From the NCBI GenBank assembly GCA_050251735.1, contig JBFWMF010000013.1, positions 42,742 through 106,741 on the forward strand: DNA of 64,000 nucleotides. Reading direction: 5' to 3'. Position numbers and translations under genes: made by a program. A model generated the notes under the pieces. The model searched no databases. It saw only the letters and a program-made list of their open reading frames with translations, and had not been told where the DNA came from. The stretch is from Desulfitobacterium sp050251735 (GTDB lineage: Bacteria > Bacillota > Desulfitobacteriia > Desulfitobacteriales > Desulfitobacteriaceae). Positions 26,779 to 35,872 of the stretch are shown piece by piece. Within the stretch, counting starts at the first letter, position 1, and each line of letters opens with the position of its first letter.

Positions 26779-27249
26779 GTGGCATCAGAAGGGATTAAAG
26801 TCATTTCCGATAATCGAAAGGCTTACCATGATTACTTCGTGGAAGAGAAGCTTGAAGCAGGAATTATCCTCACAGGAACCGAGATCAAATCTATCCGTAA
26901 TGGACGTGTGAACCTTAAGGACAGCTATGCCCGTATTGAGAACGGTGAAGTATGGCTTCATCAGATGCACATAAGCCCTTATGAGCAAGGGAACCGCTTT
27001 AATCACGAACCCTTGCGCAAGCGCAAGCTCCTCTTGAATCACTCAGAGATTATTAAACTCATTGGCAAAGTACAGCAAGAAGGTTTGACCCTTATTCCCA
27101 CGAAAATCTACCTTAGACATGGCCTAGCGAAGATCGAATTGGGTGTCTGCCGCGGGAAGAAGAATTACGATAAACGTCAGGCTATTGCCGAACGGGATGC
27201 AAAACGTGAGATTGAGCGGCATTTTAGTGATAAAGGCAAGGGATATTAA
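26779..27249 (+). CDS. smpB: SsrA-binding protein SmpB
   Basis: This 156-residue protein binds tmRNA and delivers it to stalled ribosomes for trans-translation. It carries the OB-fold core (NRKAYHDYFVEEKLEAGIILTGTEIKSIRNGRVNLKDSYARI) and the basic C-terminal tail (GKKNYDKRQAIAERDAKREIERH) that mimics an anticodon stem. The start is GTG at 26779 with AAGGAGGG upstream. A TATACT box at 26725-26730 probably belongs to its promoter. Its RNA partner, ssrA, is about 20 kb away at 47439. Confidence 0.97.
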   Translation: MASEGIKVISDNRKAYHDYFVEEKLEAGIILTGTEIKSIRNGRVNLKDSYARIENGEVWLHQMHISPYEQGNRFNHEPLRKRKLLLNHSEIIKLIGKVQQEGLTLIPTKIYLRHGLAKIELGVCRGKKNYDKRQAIAERDAKREIERHFSDKGKGY

Positions 27250-27280
27250 TTGGCATCATTTCAGTGAATCGATCATATTA

Positions 27281-27336
27281 TCATTAAGCCCCCTATCTCC
27301 TTCTTTTCGTTGAGAAGAAGATAGGGGGCTTAATGA
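27281..27336. terminator. Strong terminator after smpB
   Basis: An 18-bp perfect stem (27281-27298 with 27319-27336) with core AAGCCCCCTATCT and a 20-nt loop. The tail is AT-rich with few Ts. Confidence 0.8.
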
Positions 27337-27437
27337 TAGCTTAATTTTGAGAAATGCTGCTAGTATATCTAAGATTATTGACAGTACCAAATATAAGTCG
27401 AAATAAAGTTATCTGGAAACTAATATATTAAGAAAAA

Positions 27438-27480
27438 TTAATAGAAATTAAATATTGCGAAAATAGCATTGGATCATTAT
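27438..27480 (+). promoter_or_regulatory. Dehalobox-type Crp/Fnr site and -10 box of the molybdoenzyme operon
   Basis: TTAAT-AGAA-ATTAA at 27438-27451 is an exact match to the CprK 'dehalobox' (TTAAT-N4-ATTAA). A CATTAT box lies at 27475-27480. With a start near 27486-27487, the palindrome is centred at about -42, the standard activating position for Crp/Fnr-type regulators. The rest of the 353-bp gap (27250-27602) holds the smpB terminator and an untranslated leader of about 115 nt. Confidence 0.65.
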
Positions 27481-27602
27481 CCTTGTTAAAATATGCACGA
27501 GTAAATCTTTTTACAATGTATCTTTAGGCAACAAAGAGGTGATGGAGGCTTACTAGGTTTTGGCCATGAAGCGGATTATCGATTTAAGGAGGTAGGTAAG
27601 GT

Positions 27603-30242
27603 ATGGGTAACATTTTGGATGGTATTATAAAAAAGAATATAAGTCGACGCAGCTTTTTGAAAGCCAGCGCAGTAGGAACTGCAACTTTGGCGTTGCCTGG
27701 GTGTAGTAGCAATGCTCTTAGCGAGGCAGGTGTTGGTGCAGAAGCAGCTAACAAAGAGGGGGAATGGGTGCCTGCCTCTTGTGAACAAAACTGTGGAGGT
27801 CGTTGTGTCAACTTAGTGTATGTTGTCGATAATGTTGTTGTTCGTCAGAAGACAGATGATAGTCATCCGGATAGCCCAGACTATCCACAGCAAAGATCTT
27901 GTCAAAGGGGTCACTCTCGTCGCCAGGAGATATTTGCTGCTGATAGACTTAAATATCCTATGAAACGTAAGCATTGGGAACCAGGCGGGGGTCAAAAGGA
28001 ATTACGTGGCATTGATGATTGGGAACGTATTTCTTGGGATGAAGCCCTAGATATTGTGGCCACTGAATTAAAGAAATATTATAAAGAGTATGGTCCTCGT
28101 TCGATTTTTCTGCCTGACCAAGGACAATCTCGCAAATGGAGTCGCGCCGGAGCTGCCCCGCTAGCATTGTACGGAGGATTTGTTTCCGGGGGCAATGATA
28201 CTACTTCTTGGGGTTCATTTTCTATGACACCAGCTATGATAGGAATGCCTAAATTTGCTACTGCAAAAACCAGTGACCGCTTTGATTTGCGGAAAAGTGA
28301 TACGATCGTTCTATATTCCACTAATCCGGCTTGGGCAAATGGCGGCAATCCGACTTATAACATACAACAGGCCAAAGCTGCAGGGGCGAATTTTATTTTT
28401 GTAGGCCCTGAATATAATGTTACAGCTTCTATGTTGGAAGCAAAATGGATTCGGGTACGGCCGGGAACGGATACAGCCTTCCTGCTGGCTGTAGCATATG
28501 CAATGTTAGATGAAGACAACCCCGAGACAAACCCATTGATTGACTGGGATTTTTTAGATACCTATACGGTAGGATTTGATGGTGAACACTTACCCAAAGA
28601 TGCCAAGGTTAACGAGAATTTTAAGGACTATATCTTGGGTGAATACGATGGTATACCTAAAACGCCGGAATGGGCTTCAGAAATTAGCGGCACCCCGGTA
28701 GAAGATATAAAATGGTTCGCTAGGGAAATGAGGAAGGACAGAAAGGTAGCGCTACTGTGCAGCTTTGCAGCAGCTCGGACGAATCATTCTAACGACCTAC
28801 CACAAATATTCATGACAATCGGAGCAATGGGTGGACATTTTGGAAAAGAAGGACATTCATGTGGTGGCGGCTGGTTTCATTTTGGTTGTGGAAATGTTGG
28901 GTCTGCGTTGGTAGCCTTGGGCAATAACGGACTCCCAGTTATTCCTAACCCACTTGATGATGTCGTAAATGCGCCACAACAATGGAAGGCAATTCTTGAC
29001 GGAAAATTTAATTGTACCGGGAATCAATTTGATGGGGTTTTTTTGCCGGAAGATATCCGGACATGGGATCCACGTGTAATTTATCATTGTTTCTCGGCAA
29101 CTTTAAACACTTCAAAAGGTATTTTGGATGGCATAAAGGCACATCGTAAGGTTGATTTTGTCGTTAGTTTTGCTCAGTTTTATACAATGAATGCCCAGTA
29201 CTCGGATATTGTCTTGCCGATTACGACACAATGGGAGCGCCTCAATCCCCCGGATAGGATGACAGCTAATCGTGAAGTGGCCTATTTCCCCTCAAGAATA
29301 ATTGAACCATTATACGAAGCCAAAAGCGATCAGTGGATTTCTAAGGAATTAGCTAAACGTTTAGGGATTGATCCAAAGGAGATTTATCCGTTTGATGAGA
29401 CTCAGCAGTACTTCAATTTAATTGCTACTTCTAAGGTAGTTGAGGAAGATGGTATTACCTATTCACCTTTGGTAACGATTACAGATTCAGACATTAAAGA
29501 ATGGGGTGTAGAAGGCACACCACAACAAGGCAAAATTGGTTTAAAAGAGCTCTTGGCACAGGGGGTCTATCAAGTTGAACGAAAAGAAGGCGATAAGTAC
29601 ACTGCTATCGGATATCAAGACTATATTCAAGATCCGGAAAAAAATCCGCTTCCCAGCAATAGCGGGAAATTCGAAATCTATTGTCAGAAAAAGGCAGATG
29701 CCCTAAATGCGTTTGGTTATGATGATAATGTCTATAAGCCTTATCCTACTTATCATGTACCCATGGAGGGGTATGAGGAGACCTTTATAGATTGGGAGAA
29801 TAAAATTAAGGGTGATTTTCCCTATCAAGTATTTAATCCTAAATATCCACGCCGAGCTCATACGAACTATGATAATGTTCCGTGGCTTCGTGAAGCATTC
29901 CCAAATCCGGTTTTTATTAGTGTCTCAGATGCTCAGGAAAAAGGAGTTAAGGATGGCGACACGGTGCTCATAACAAGTAAATATGGTAAAACATTACGCA
30001 AAGCCAGCTTAACGCAGCGTCTGGTTCCTGGAGTTATCGGGTTACCGCATGGTGCTTGGGCCGACATAGACGAGAAAACCGGTATTGATAAAGCGGGTTC
30101 TGACAACATTCTTACGGGTCAGGTTACATCCGGGCAAGGACTCTCTAGTTATAACAGTTGTATTGTTAACTTTGAAAAATTCACTGGTGAGCAACTTACT
30201 CCTGACTGCGAATTACCACCGCGGATTGTAAACCTGGTTTAA
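27603..30242 (+). CDS. Molybdopterin oxidoreductase catalytic subunit (DMSO reductase family, DmsA-like)
   Basis: This 879-residue enzyme carries a twin-arginine signal (SRRSFLKASAVGTATLALPGC), so it is exported folded. A 4Fe-4S motif follows (CEQNCGGRC, with a fourth Cys in RSCQRGH), then the molybdopterin domains and a C-terminal dinucleotide-binding domain (NPVFISVSDAQEKGVKDGDTVLI). The signal peptide also resembles a lipobox (ALPGC). With the next two genes it forms a DmsABC-type membrane complex that reduces an oxyanion, N- or S-oxide or similar acceptor with electrons from menaquinol. The substrate and Mo ligand cannot be fixed by eye. A dehalobox-type site lies upstream. Confidence 0.9.
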   Translation: MGNILDGIIKKNISRRSFLKASAVGTATLALPGCSSNALSEAGVGAEAANKEGEWVPASCEQNCGGRCVNLVYVVDNVVVRQKTDDSHPDSPDYPQQRSCQRGHSRRQEIFAADRLKYPMKRKHWEPGGGQKELRGIDDWERISWDEALDIVATELKKYYKEYGPRSIFLPDQGQSRKWSRAGAAPLALYGGFVSGGNDTTSWGSFSMTPAMIGMPKFATAKTSDRFDLRKSDTIVLYSTNPAWANGGNPTYNIQQAKAAGANFIFVGPEYNVTASMLEAKWIRVRPGTDTAFLLAVAYAMLDEDNPETNPLIDWDFLDTYTVGFDGEHLPKDAKVNENFKDYILGEYDGIPKTPEWASEISGTPVEDIKWFAREMRKDRKVALLCSFAAARTNHSNDLPQIFMTIGAMGGHFGKEGHSCGGGWFHFGCGNVGSALVALGNNGLPVIPNPLDDVVNAPQQWKAILDGKFNCTGNQFDGVFLPEDIRTWDPRVIYHCFSATLNTSKGILDGIKAHRKVDFVVSFAQFYTMNAQYSDIVLPITTQWERLNPPDRMTANREVAYFPSRIIEPLYEAKSDQWISKELAKRLGIDPKEIYPFDETQQYFNLIATSKVVEEDGITYSPLVTITDSDIKEWGVEGTPQQGKIGLKELLAQGVYQVERKEGDKYTAIGYQDYIQDPEKNPLPSNSGKFEIYCQKKADALNAFGYDDNVYKPYPTYHVPMEGYEETFIDWENKIKGDFPYQVFNPKYPRRAHTNYDNVPWLREAFPNPVFISVSDAQEKGVKDGDTVLITSKYGKTLRKASLTQRLVPGVIGLPHGAWADIDEKTGIDKAGSDNILTGQVTSGQGLSSYNSCIVNFEKFTGEQLTPDCELPPRIVNLV

Positions 30243-30261
30243 AGGAAGGATGTGATTATAG

Positions 30262-30840
30262 ATGGCTAGATTAGGATTTTACTTTGATTCAACTAAGTGC
30301 ATTGGATGTCATGTGTGCCAAATAAGTTGTAAGGATAAACATAATTTGGGTCTCGGCATTAATTTCCGCGATGTGAAAAGCTTTGAAAGTGGTGTGTATC
30401 CTAAAGCGTATATTTATCACTATTCAGGGGCTTGCAATCATTGCGCAGAAGCCAAATGTGTAACAGGCTGTCCGACCGGAGCTATGCATTTCGGTGAAGA
30501 TGGCACTGTTCAACATGATGCAGATTTATGCATCGGTTGTAAGTATTGCATATGGAATTGCCCTTATAACGCTCCCAAATATTTAGAGGAGAAAAATGTA
30601 GTTGGAAAATGCGATTCCTGTAAAGACTTACGCGACGCTGGCCAAAATCCAGCATGCGTAGACGCTTGTCTGATGCGTTGCCTTAAGTTCGGGGATTTAG
30701 ATGAATTAAAAAAGGAATACGGTACGGATTTAGTGAGTGATATTGCTGTTCTTCCATCTTCTACAGCAACGAAGCCTTCTCTGTTGATTAAACCAAAGAG
30801 CTGTGCTTTCGACACGAATTATAGGCAAGTGGAGGTGTGA
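30262..30840 (+). CDS. Four-cluster ferredoxin subunit (DmsB-like)
   Basis: This 192-residue protein carries four 4Fe-4S sites: CIGCHVCQISCK, CNHCAEAKCVTGCP, CIGCKYCIWNCP and CDSCKDL...CVDACLMRC. That is the DmsB/NrfC pattern of the electron-transfer subunit joining a quinol-oxidising anchor to the catalytic subunit. It begins 19 bp after the catalytic gene and its last codons are adjacent to the anchor gene, so the three form one operon. It has no signal peptide and is presumably co-exported with the Tat-bearing catalytic subunit. Confidence 0.93.
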   Translation: MARLGFYFDSTKCIGCHVCQISCKDKHNLGLGINFRDVKSFESGVYPKAYIYHYSGACNHCAEAKCVTGCPTGAMHFGEDGTVQHDADLCIGCKYCIWNCPYNAPKYLEEKNVVGKCDSCKDLRDAGQNPACVDACLMRCLKFGDLDELKKEYGTDLVSDIAVLPSSTATKPSLLIKPKSCAFDTNYRQVEV

Positions 30841-30842
30841 TA

Positions 30843-31673
30843 ATGGAACATATGGCTTTAACCATATTCTCTATTTGTATACAAGTTGCCATTGGCATCA
30901 TGGTTTTTGTGGCTATTGGTAGGCTTATGAATAAAGAAGCGGTTTACAAGAATGCTATGCTCACTGCAGCGATACTTGGTATCGTTGGGGTGCTGGCATC
31001 GTTGCAGCACCTTGGTCGCCCGCTGAGTGCGCTTAAGTCTCTCAATCAATTCGGATCTTCTTGGCTCAGCCGCGAAATTTGGTTTACCGCTATATTTATT
31101 GGCTTAACTATTGTCGCTGTAGCCCTAGTATATGCTAAGCCACAAGTAAAGGAAGCTATCACGGGACTATCAACTGTGGCAGCCCTAGTAGGACTAGTAG
31201 ATGTCTATATGATGGCTGCCATCTACAGCCAGTCCAGTGTAGCTGTTTGGCAGAATAACTCAACATTAATTGAGTTTTATGCTACCGCGATTTCCATGGG
31301 GGCTGTACTCTTTCTGCTTGTAAGCATGAAGGAAGCTGCTAATATGCGAAAAATTGTTGCATTGACAGTGGGTGTTGCCGTAATCATTCAAGTAGCAGCA
31401 GTAGTTCCCAGCCTAGTTAGCATGAGTGCCAGCTCTAGCGGTGCGCTGCAAAGCAGTTTAAGTATCTTGGAAGATATGCAGCTAGTAAGTGTAATGAAAT
31501 GGTTATGCATCCTTGCAGGTGCGGGTATCGCTCTGTGGATGGCCAAGGATGAGTCCACCAAAGCTTTTTCCAGTACAGTATTAAGTGTTGCTATCTTGCT
31601 CACTGTTGGGCAAGTAGTCGGTCGTTATGTGTTTTATGCTGTAATGGTTGTATCTGGGGTGGGTCTAACCTAA
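30843..31673 (+). CDS. DmsC-like membrane anchor subunit
   Basis: This 276-residue hydrophobic protein has eight predicted membrane helices and the DmsC pattern (GIVGVLASLQHLGRPLSALKSLNQFGSSWLSREIWFTAIFIG). It should anchor the complex and oxidise menaquinol. GTG 30837 lies within the GGAGG region, so ATG 30843, seven bases after GGAGG, is the likely start. A strong terminator follows, ending the three-gene operon. Confidence 0.9.
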   Translation: MEHMALTIFSICIQVAIGIMVFVAIGRLMNKEAVYKNAMLTAAILGIVGVLASLQHLGRPLSALKSLNQFGSSWLSREIWFTAIFIGLTIVAVALVYAKPQVKEAITGLSTVAALVGLVDVYMMAAIYSQSSVAVWQNNSTLIEFYATAISMGAVLFLLVSMKEAANMRKIVALTVGVAVIIQVAAVVPSLVSMSASSSGALQSSLSILEDMQLVSVMKWLCILAGAGIALWMAKDESTKAFSSTVLSVAILLTVGQVVGRYVFYAVMVVSGVGLT

Positions 31674-31686
31674 CGATATCAATAAG

Positions 31687-31718
31687 AAGGGGAGTATCCT
31701 ATCAGATACTCCCCTTCC
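31687..31718 (+). terminator. Terminator of the molybdoenzyme operon
   Basis: AAGGGGAGTATC (31687-31698) pairs perfectly with its complement (31705-31716) around CTATCA. Confidence 0.85.
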
Positions 31719-31803
31719 TTCTAATTGTAGAATTATTTAATCGCTGAGGGCAAATTTAGTGATATAATGAACATGCTTTCTGAAATAGCCGGAGGTGATC
31801 GGG

Positions 31804-33495
31804 TTGAAGTTAAAATATATTCGTATAAGGACCCGATTTATCGTATTGTTGGCAGGAATTTTGGCTGTTTCATTGCTTATGAATGCTGGATGGATTTTTC
31901 TTACCCAACAAAAACAAGCCGAAAGAGAAATGCACGAGAAAGCCTATGTCCTATCACAACAAATGGATGCTGTTTGGGAATTTATGGTCATCAATCAAGA
32001 TGTGATTAACTATGATGCCGATGGGGCCTATAATTTTAAAAGACTCCATTGTTCTTTGGTAGGCAAAAGCATTGGTAAATTGTTTGGTAGGAAAACTGGT
32101 TACATCGTACGCTATACAAATTTTGAGCCGCGCAACAAGGCAGATGTTCCAGATGAATTTGAACTTGAAGCATTAAATCTTTTTGCTGAAGACAAGACGA
32201 CTGCAGAATTCTATAAAATAACGAAATATGAGGGAAAAGAAGCCTTTCGCTATACAGCCCCCATGCGAATTGAGGAGAATTGTCTAGAATGTCATGGGGA
32301 ACCCACCGGAGAGATTGATATTTTGGGCTATCCTAAAGAAGGTTGGCAGAATGGGGATTTGGCAGGTGCGATGAGCATTGTCATGCCTATCGAAATGTAT
32401 AAGGCAAACATACAATCCAATGCGGTTAAGCAAGTAGCCTATATTTCGCTAGTTACCTTAATAGTTACTATAATTATCTTTTATGCCATGTCTAAACTAG
32501 TTACCAAACCACTCAACCAATTAAAGGGCGCTATGGAACATGTCCGAACAGGTGACCTAAAGGTAGATTTAGTGGATATCGATGCTCAAGGAGAGATTCG
32601 GGATCTTGCCGAGCATTTTGAAGTAATGACTAAAGAACTCCAGAATTTGTACAGTGGACTTGAAAACAAGGTCGAATTAAGAACTCAGGACTTAGCCCGG
32701 GCGATGGATGTACTGGAGGACCAGCGCATACAGTTAGAGGCTGCGAATCAGCGTTTGCAGGAGGATAACCAGTATAAATCTGATTTCTTGGCCATTATGA
32801 GCCATGAGCTAAGGACACCGCTGACCTCGATTATTGCTTTCGCTGAAGTATTGGAAAGAAATAAAAACCCGAAAACAGAAAAAGAGGAGCGGATTGTCCA
32901 AGAGATAAAAGGAAATAGCCAAGTTCTCTTAGGGATGATTAACAACATTCTAGAAATGGCACGCATCGAAGCAGGAAGGAAAGAGTTGGTTCTAGAACCA
33001 ATCGACTTAGTGGACGTAATTAATGCTGTGGAAAGTGTCATTGAGCCCTTAGTGGAAAAGAAGGGAATTACCTACTCCAGTACTGTCCATCGGGATGTGC
33101 CTTTGATCCTGGGAGATCGGGAAAGCTTGCGCCGGATCGTCGAAAACCTGGTGAGTAATGCGATGAAATTTACACCGAATGGTGGCGAGATCAAGGTATG
33201 GGTGTCCTATGATCAGGAGAACCATGAAGTGTTGATCAACATCCAAGATAACGGCATTGGCATTAGTGAAGAGGACCAGCCCAATATCTTCGAGAAATTT
33301 GTGCAAAGCGATAGCTCGCTGCATCGTCAATATAATGGCAGTGGCTTAGGGCTAGCTCTAGCCAAGGAATTGACAGAGTTACACGGTGGATGGATTCAGG
33401 TTGAGAGTGAATGCGGCAAAGGAAGCCTGTTTACCGTAGGAATTCCAGTAAACGAAGGAGAAGGGGGGGCTTTGGATGAAGGTTATGTTGGCTGA
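31804..33495 (+). CDS. Sensor histidine kinase with c-type haem DUF3365 domain
   Basis: This 563-residue membrane kinase has TM1 (residues ~12-33), an extracytoplasmic DUF3365/Tll0287-like domain (~35-205) with a covalent haem motif CLECH at 160-164, TM2 (~210-229), a HAMP linker, a coiled coil, a HisKA box FLAIMSHELRTPL (phospho-acceptor H334) and an ATPase domain (NLVSNAMKFTPNGG, DNGIGI, GSGLGLALAKEL). The haem suggests sensing of redox state, NO or another gas outside the cell. TTG 31804 follows GGAGGTG by six bases and is preferred to GTG 31795 inside that site. It overlaps its response regulator by 20 bp and stands next to the molybdoenzyme and its TorD, its likely targets. Confidence 0.9.
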   Translation: MKLKYIRIRTRFIVLLAGILAVSLLMNAGWIFLTQQKQAEREMHEKAYVLSQQMDAVWEFMVINQDVINYDADGAYNFKRLHCSLVGKSIGKLFGRKTGYIVRYTNFEPRNKADVPDEFELEALNLFAEDKTTAEFYKITKYEGKEAFRYTAPMRIEENCLECHGEPTGEIDILGYPKEGWQNGDLAGAMSIVMPIEMYKANIQSNAVKQVAYISLVTLIVTIIIFYAMSKLVTKPLNQLKGAMEHVRTGDLKVDLVDIDAQGEIRDLAEHFEVMTKELQNLYSGLENKVELRTQDLARAMDVLEDQRIQLEAANQRLQEDNQYKSDFLAIMSHELRTPLTSIIAFAEVLERNKNPKTEKEERIVQEIKGNSQVLLGMINNILEMARIEAGRKELVLEPIDLVDVINAVESVIEPLVEKKGITYSSTVHRDVPLILGDRESLRRIVENLVSNAMKFTPNGGEIKVWVSYDQENHEVLINIQDNGIGISEEDQPNIFEKFVQSDSSLHRQYNGSGLGLALAKELTELHGGWIQVESECGKGSLFTVGIPVNEGEGGALDEGYVG

Positions 33496-34177
33496 TGATG
33501 AAGAAAGCATTCGCATTGTGGTAGAGCATATTGTCACAGAGGATGGCTATGATTTCTGTTATTCCTCAGATGGCTTGGAGGCCATATCAGTCTACGAAGC
33601 CGAACAGCCGGATCTCGTAATTCTCGATGTAATGATGCCAAAAATGAATGGCTTTGACGTCTGTGCTCAGCTTCGACAAAATGGCTGCAACGTTCCTATC
33701 ATTATCTTGTCTGCCAAAGGGGATATTGTGGACAAAAGCGTCGGGTTCAAAGCGGGGGCAGATGATTATCTGGTCAAGCCTTTTAGCTCCTTAGAGCTCT
33801 CCCTGCGTATCGAGGCTCTTTTGCGGAGGCGAGAGCGCCAGAGTGGGGCAAGCGCAGAGAATGAGCATAAAGAAAGATTCAAGTATGGGGAATTGGAAAT
33901 TTATTTCAATCGCTATGAGGCCAAATTGCAGGGCAAGAACGTCGATCTCACACCAAAAGAGTTTAAGATCCTTGCTTACATGGCCAGCCATCCGGGGGAG
34001 GTCTTTACTCGGGAGCAACTCTTGACCTATGTTTGGGGAGAAGACTATGTAGGTGAATCAACAAGTATCGCCGTATTTGTTCGCAAGATTCGGGAAAAGA
34101 TTGAGGAGGACCCATCCAAGCCCAAATACCTTCAGACCGTGTGGGGGATTGGCTATAAATTTGGTGATAAGGAGTAA
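33476..34177 (+). CDS. OmpR-family response regulator
   Basis: This 233-residue protein has a receiver domain with acidic residues DDEES, phospho-acceptor Asp in VILDVMMPKMNG, and Lys in YLVKPF, followed by an OmpR/PhoB winged helix (VDLTPKEFKILAYMASHPGEVFTREQLLTYVWG). Its start lies inside the kinase gene (20-bp overlap) and is served by an AGGAGAAGGGGGG tract, so the two are coupled. It probably controls the adjacent molybdoenzyme operon or torD. Confidence 0.94.
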   Translation: MKVMLADDEESIRIVVEHIVTEDGYDFCYSSDGLEAISVYEAEQPDLVILDVMMPKMNGFDVCAQLRQNGCNVPIIILSAKGDIVDKSVGFKAGADDYLVKPFSSLELSLRIEALLRRRERQSGASAENEHKERFKYGELEIYFNRYEAKLQGKNVDLTPKEFKILAYMASHPGEVFTREQLLTYVWGEDYVGESTSIAVFVRKIREKIEEDPSKPKYLQTVWGIGYKFGDKE

Positions 34178-34298
34178 AAGCGAATCTTAGCCTCAGCAGC
34201 ATAAAGTTATCGCATATACCATAGAGAAGTAAGAACAAAACGAATGATTGGGAAACAAGACGATTGCAAATCAATAATATGAACGGGTGGTGTAAGTA

Positions 34299-34985
34299 AT
34301 GAACCAACAAAACGATGCTATGGCAATTCTATTAGCCAACCGCAGTTATCTATATAGATTATTGCAACGGATTTTCGGTGGAGAACCCCAAGCAGATATT
34401 CTAAGGGTTGCCACAGATTCACATACCCAAGAGGCGCTACAGCTTTTGCTTCAGGACGATGAACACCTCTTCGATAAGCATGTTGATGCTTTAAATGAGG
34501 TGGCTCAGGCAATGGAAGTTGATCCTGCGCAAACCTTAGACAAGCTGAAGAGCGAATATACTTATCTGTTCATTGGTCCCAATAGCTTGCCCGCCCCTCC
34601 TTGGGAATCCGTCTATCTGACCAAGGAACGGGTCCTCTTCCAAGAAAGTACGCTGAATGTTCGTCGCGCCTATTTGAAATACAACTTTTTGCCTTCAAAC
34701 TATCCTCATGAGGCCGATGATCATATCGGCTTAGAGCTGGACTTCATGGCTCATTTATCACAACTGGCTCAGGAGCACTTTGAAAAGGGAAGTTCTGAGG
34801 AATTCAAAAGGGTCCTCGAGGATCAAAAAGCCTTTCTACAAGAGCATTTACTCATGTGGATTGGTGACTTTGCTGTGGACATTCAGAAGAGCAAGACCCA
34901 TTATTTCTATCCGGTTATGGCCGACTTAACGAAGAATGTCTTGAAGATTGATGCAGAGCTTTTAGATGAGCTCCTTGCCCTTTAG
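34299..34985 (+). CDS. TorD/DmsD-family molybdoenzyme chaperone
   Basis: This 228-residue all-helical protein has the TorD-family motifs: an N-terminal LANRSYLYRLLQRIFGGEP, YTYLFIGPNSLPAPPWESVY, and HEADDHIGLELDFMAHL. Members bind the Tat signal of a molybdoenzyme and hold it until cofactor insertion. Its client is almost certainly the Tat-bearing catalytic subunit at 27603. It follows the two-component pair after about 120 bp and ends with a terminator. Confidence 0.92.
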   Translation: MNQQNDAMAILLANRSYLYRLLQRIFGGEPQADILRVATDSHTQEALQLLLQDDEHLFDKHVDALNEVAQAMEVDPAQTLDKLKSEYTYLFIGPNSLPAPPWESVYLTKERVLFQESTLNVRRAYLKYNFLPSNYPHEADDHIGLELDFMAHLSQLAQEHFEKGSSEEFKRVLEDQKAFLQEHLLMWIGDFAVDIQKSKTHYFYPVMADLTKNVLKIDAELLDELLAL

Positions 34986-35007
34986 GCTCCAACATAAGTT
35001 AACGCAT

Positions 35008-35040
35008 AAAAGGAATCCCAAAGATCGGGATTCCTTTTCT
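35008..35040 (+). terminator. Terminator after the TorD-like gene
   Basis: AAAAGGAATCCC (35008-35019) pairs with its complement (35027-35038) around a 7-nt loop, with a terminal T-run. Confidence 0.85.
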
Positions 35041-35138
35041 TTTGCTAGGTGGGTAAAATCCTTTATTTAGTCAGAATGTACAAGCGTCAAGGTGGGAAAG
35101 ATGAGCATAGATAAATACGCGCCAATTTGGGTCGCTTT

Positions 35139-35633
35139 ATGAGTAGCGCATCGATAAAACCATCGACCTTAATGGCCTTTACCCATCTCAAGCGCAATAG
35201 CTATTCCCTTTGGGAATACTATAAGGATGAGATATGTCCTTCCTTAAGAATCACATATTATGAACTTAGGTGGAAGGAGGATCGAATATTTGTCCTGTTT
35301 TATAAAGAAAAAGTTTTAGCCGAGCATTTGTCTGTCAGCGAGAATAGAAAATTTCTACAAGAACTGGGCTATAAGGGGACTAAAGCTTTAGAGGATGATC
35401 TAGTTATGCTGGAAAAACGTTATCAAACGTGCTGTCCCCATGAATTAGGTCTATTTCTCGGCTATCCCTTGAAAGATGTCATTGCTTTCATGGAAAACAA
35501 AGGAGATCCCTGTCTTGCTAGTAAGTATTGGAAGGTTTATCAAGATGTAGAGAAAGCACTTGAGGTCTTTAGCGCCTATGATATTGAGCGTGAAAAGCTT
35601 CTTACTTCCATAACCTTATCGATTACAACATAA
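35139..35633 (+). CDS. DUF3793-like protein
   Basis: The protein has about 164 residues, and its segment CPHELGLFLGYPLKDVIAFMENKG is typical of DUF3793 proteins of anaerobic Firmicutes, whose function is unknown; they often occur near iron or metal genes. ATG 35139 overlaps the TGA of a 13-codon frame (35101-35142, MSIDKYAPIWVAL) preceded by GGTGGGAAAG, which could be a leader peptide or the displaced true N-terminus. TTG 35127 is another possible start. Its 3' end overlaps the convergent toxin gene by 58 bp. Confidence 0.7.
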   Translation: MSSASIKPSTLMAFTHLKRNSYSLWEYYKDEICPSLRITYYELRWKEDRIFVLFYKEKVLAEHLSVSENRKFLQELGYKGTKALEDDLVMLEKRYQTCCPHELGLFLGYPLKDVIAFMENKGDPCLASKYWKVYQDVEKALEVFSAYDIEREKLLTSITLSITT

Positions 35634-35872
35634 TAAACAGTAAAATTACCCACATAAATCCGATAGTACGGATATTTTCTCTTTCTATTTGAGATAAATG
35701 GTTCGAAGGATAATGGGCATCCCAGTCTTTCCATGATCGCAGCTTCAATTCTATCGACCAGATTCAATGCTCCTTGAGGGTTGTGGAGCTTTAACGCAAT
35801 ATAATCGACGATTTCATTTAGATCTTGCTCATAATTTGGTAGATATCTTAATACATATTTATCTTTCATCAT
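35576..35872 (-). CDS. RelE/ParE-family toxin
   Basis: This 98-residue protein has the ParE/RelE fold pattern: YVLRYLPNYEQDLNEIVDYIALKLHNPQGALNLVDRIEAAI, then YPYYRIYVGNFTVYYVVIDKVMEVRSF. ParE-type toxins poison gyrase, while RelE types cut mRNA on the ribosome; I cannot decide which. The tail (RSFSRSIS) is slightly shorter than the usual family ending but the core is whole. Its start overlaps the end of the antitoxin gene by 14 bp, so the pair forms one transcript read leftwards. Confidence 0.85.
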   Translation of the reverse strand: MMKDKYVLRYLPNYEQDLNEIVDYIALKLHNPQGALNLVDRIEAAIMERLGCPLSFEPFISNRKRKYPYYRIYVGNFTVYYVVIDKVMEVRSFSRSIS

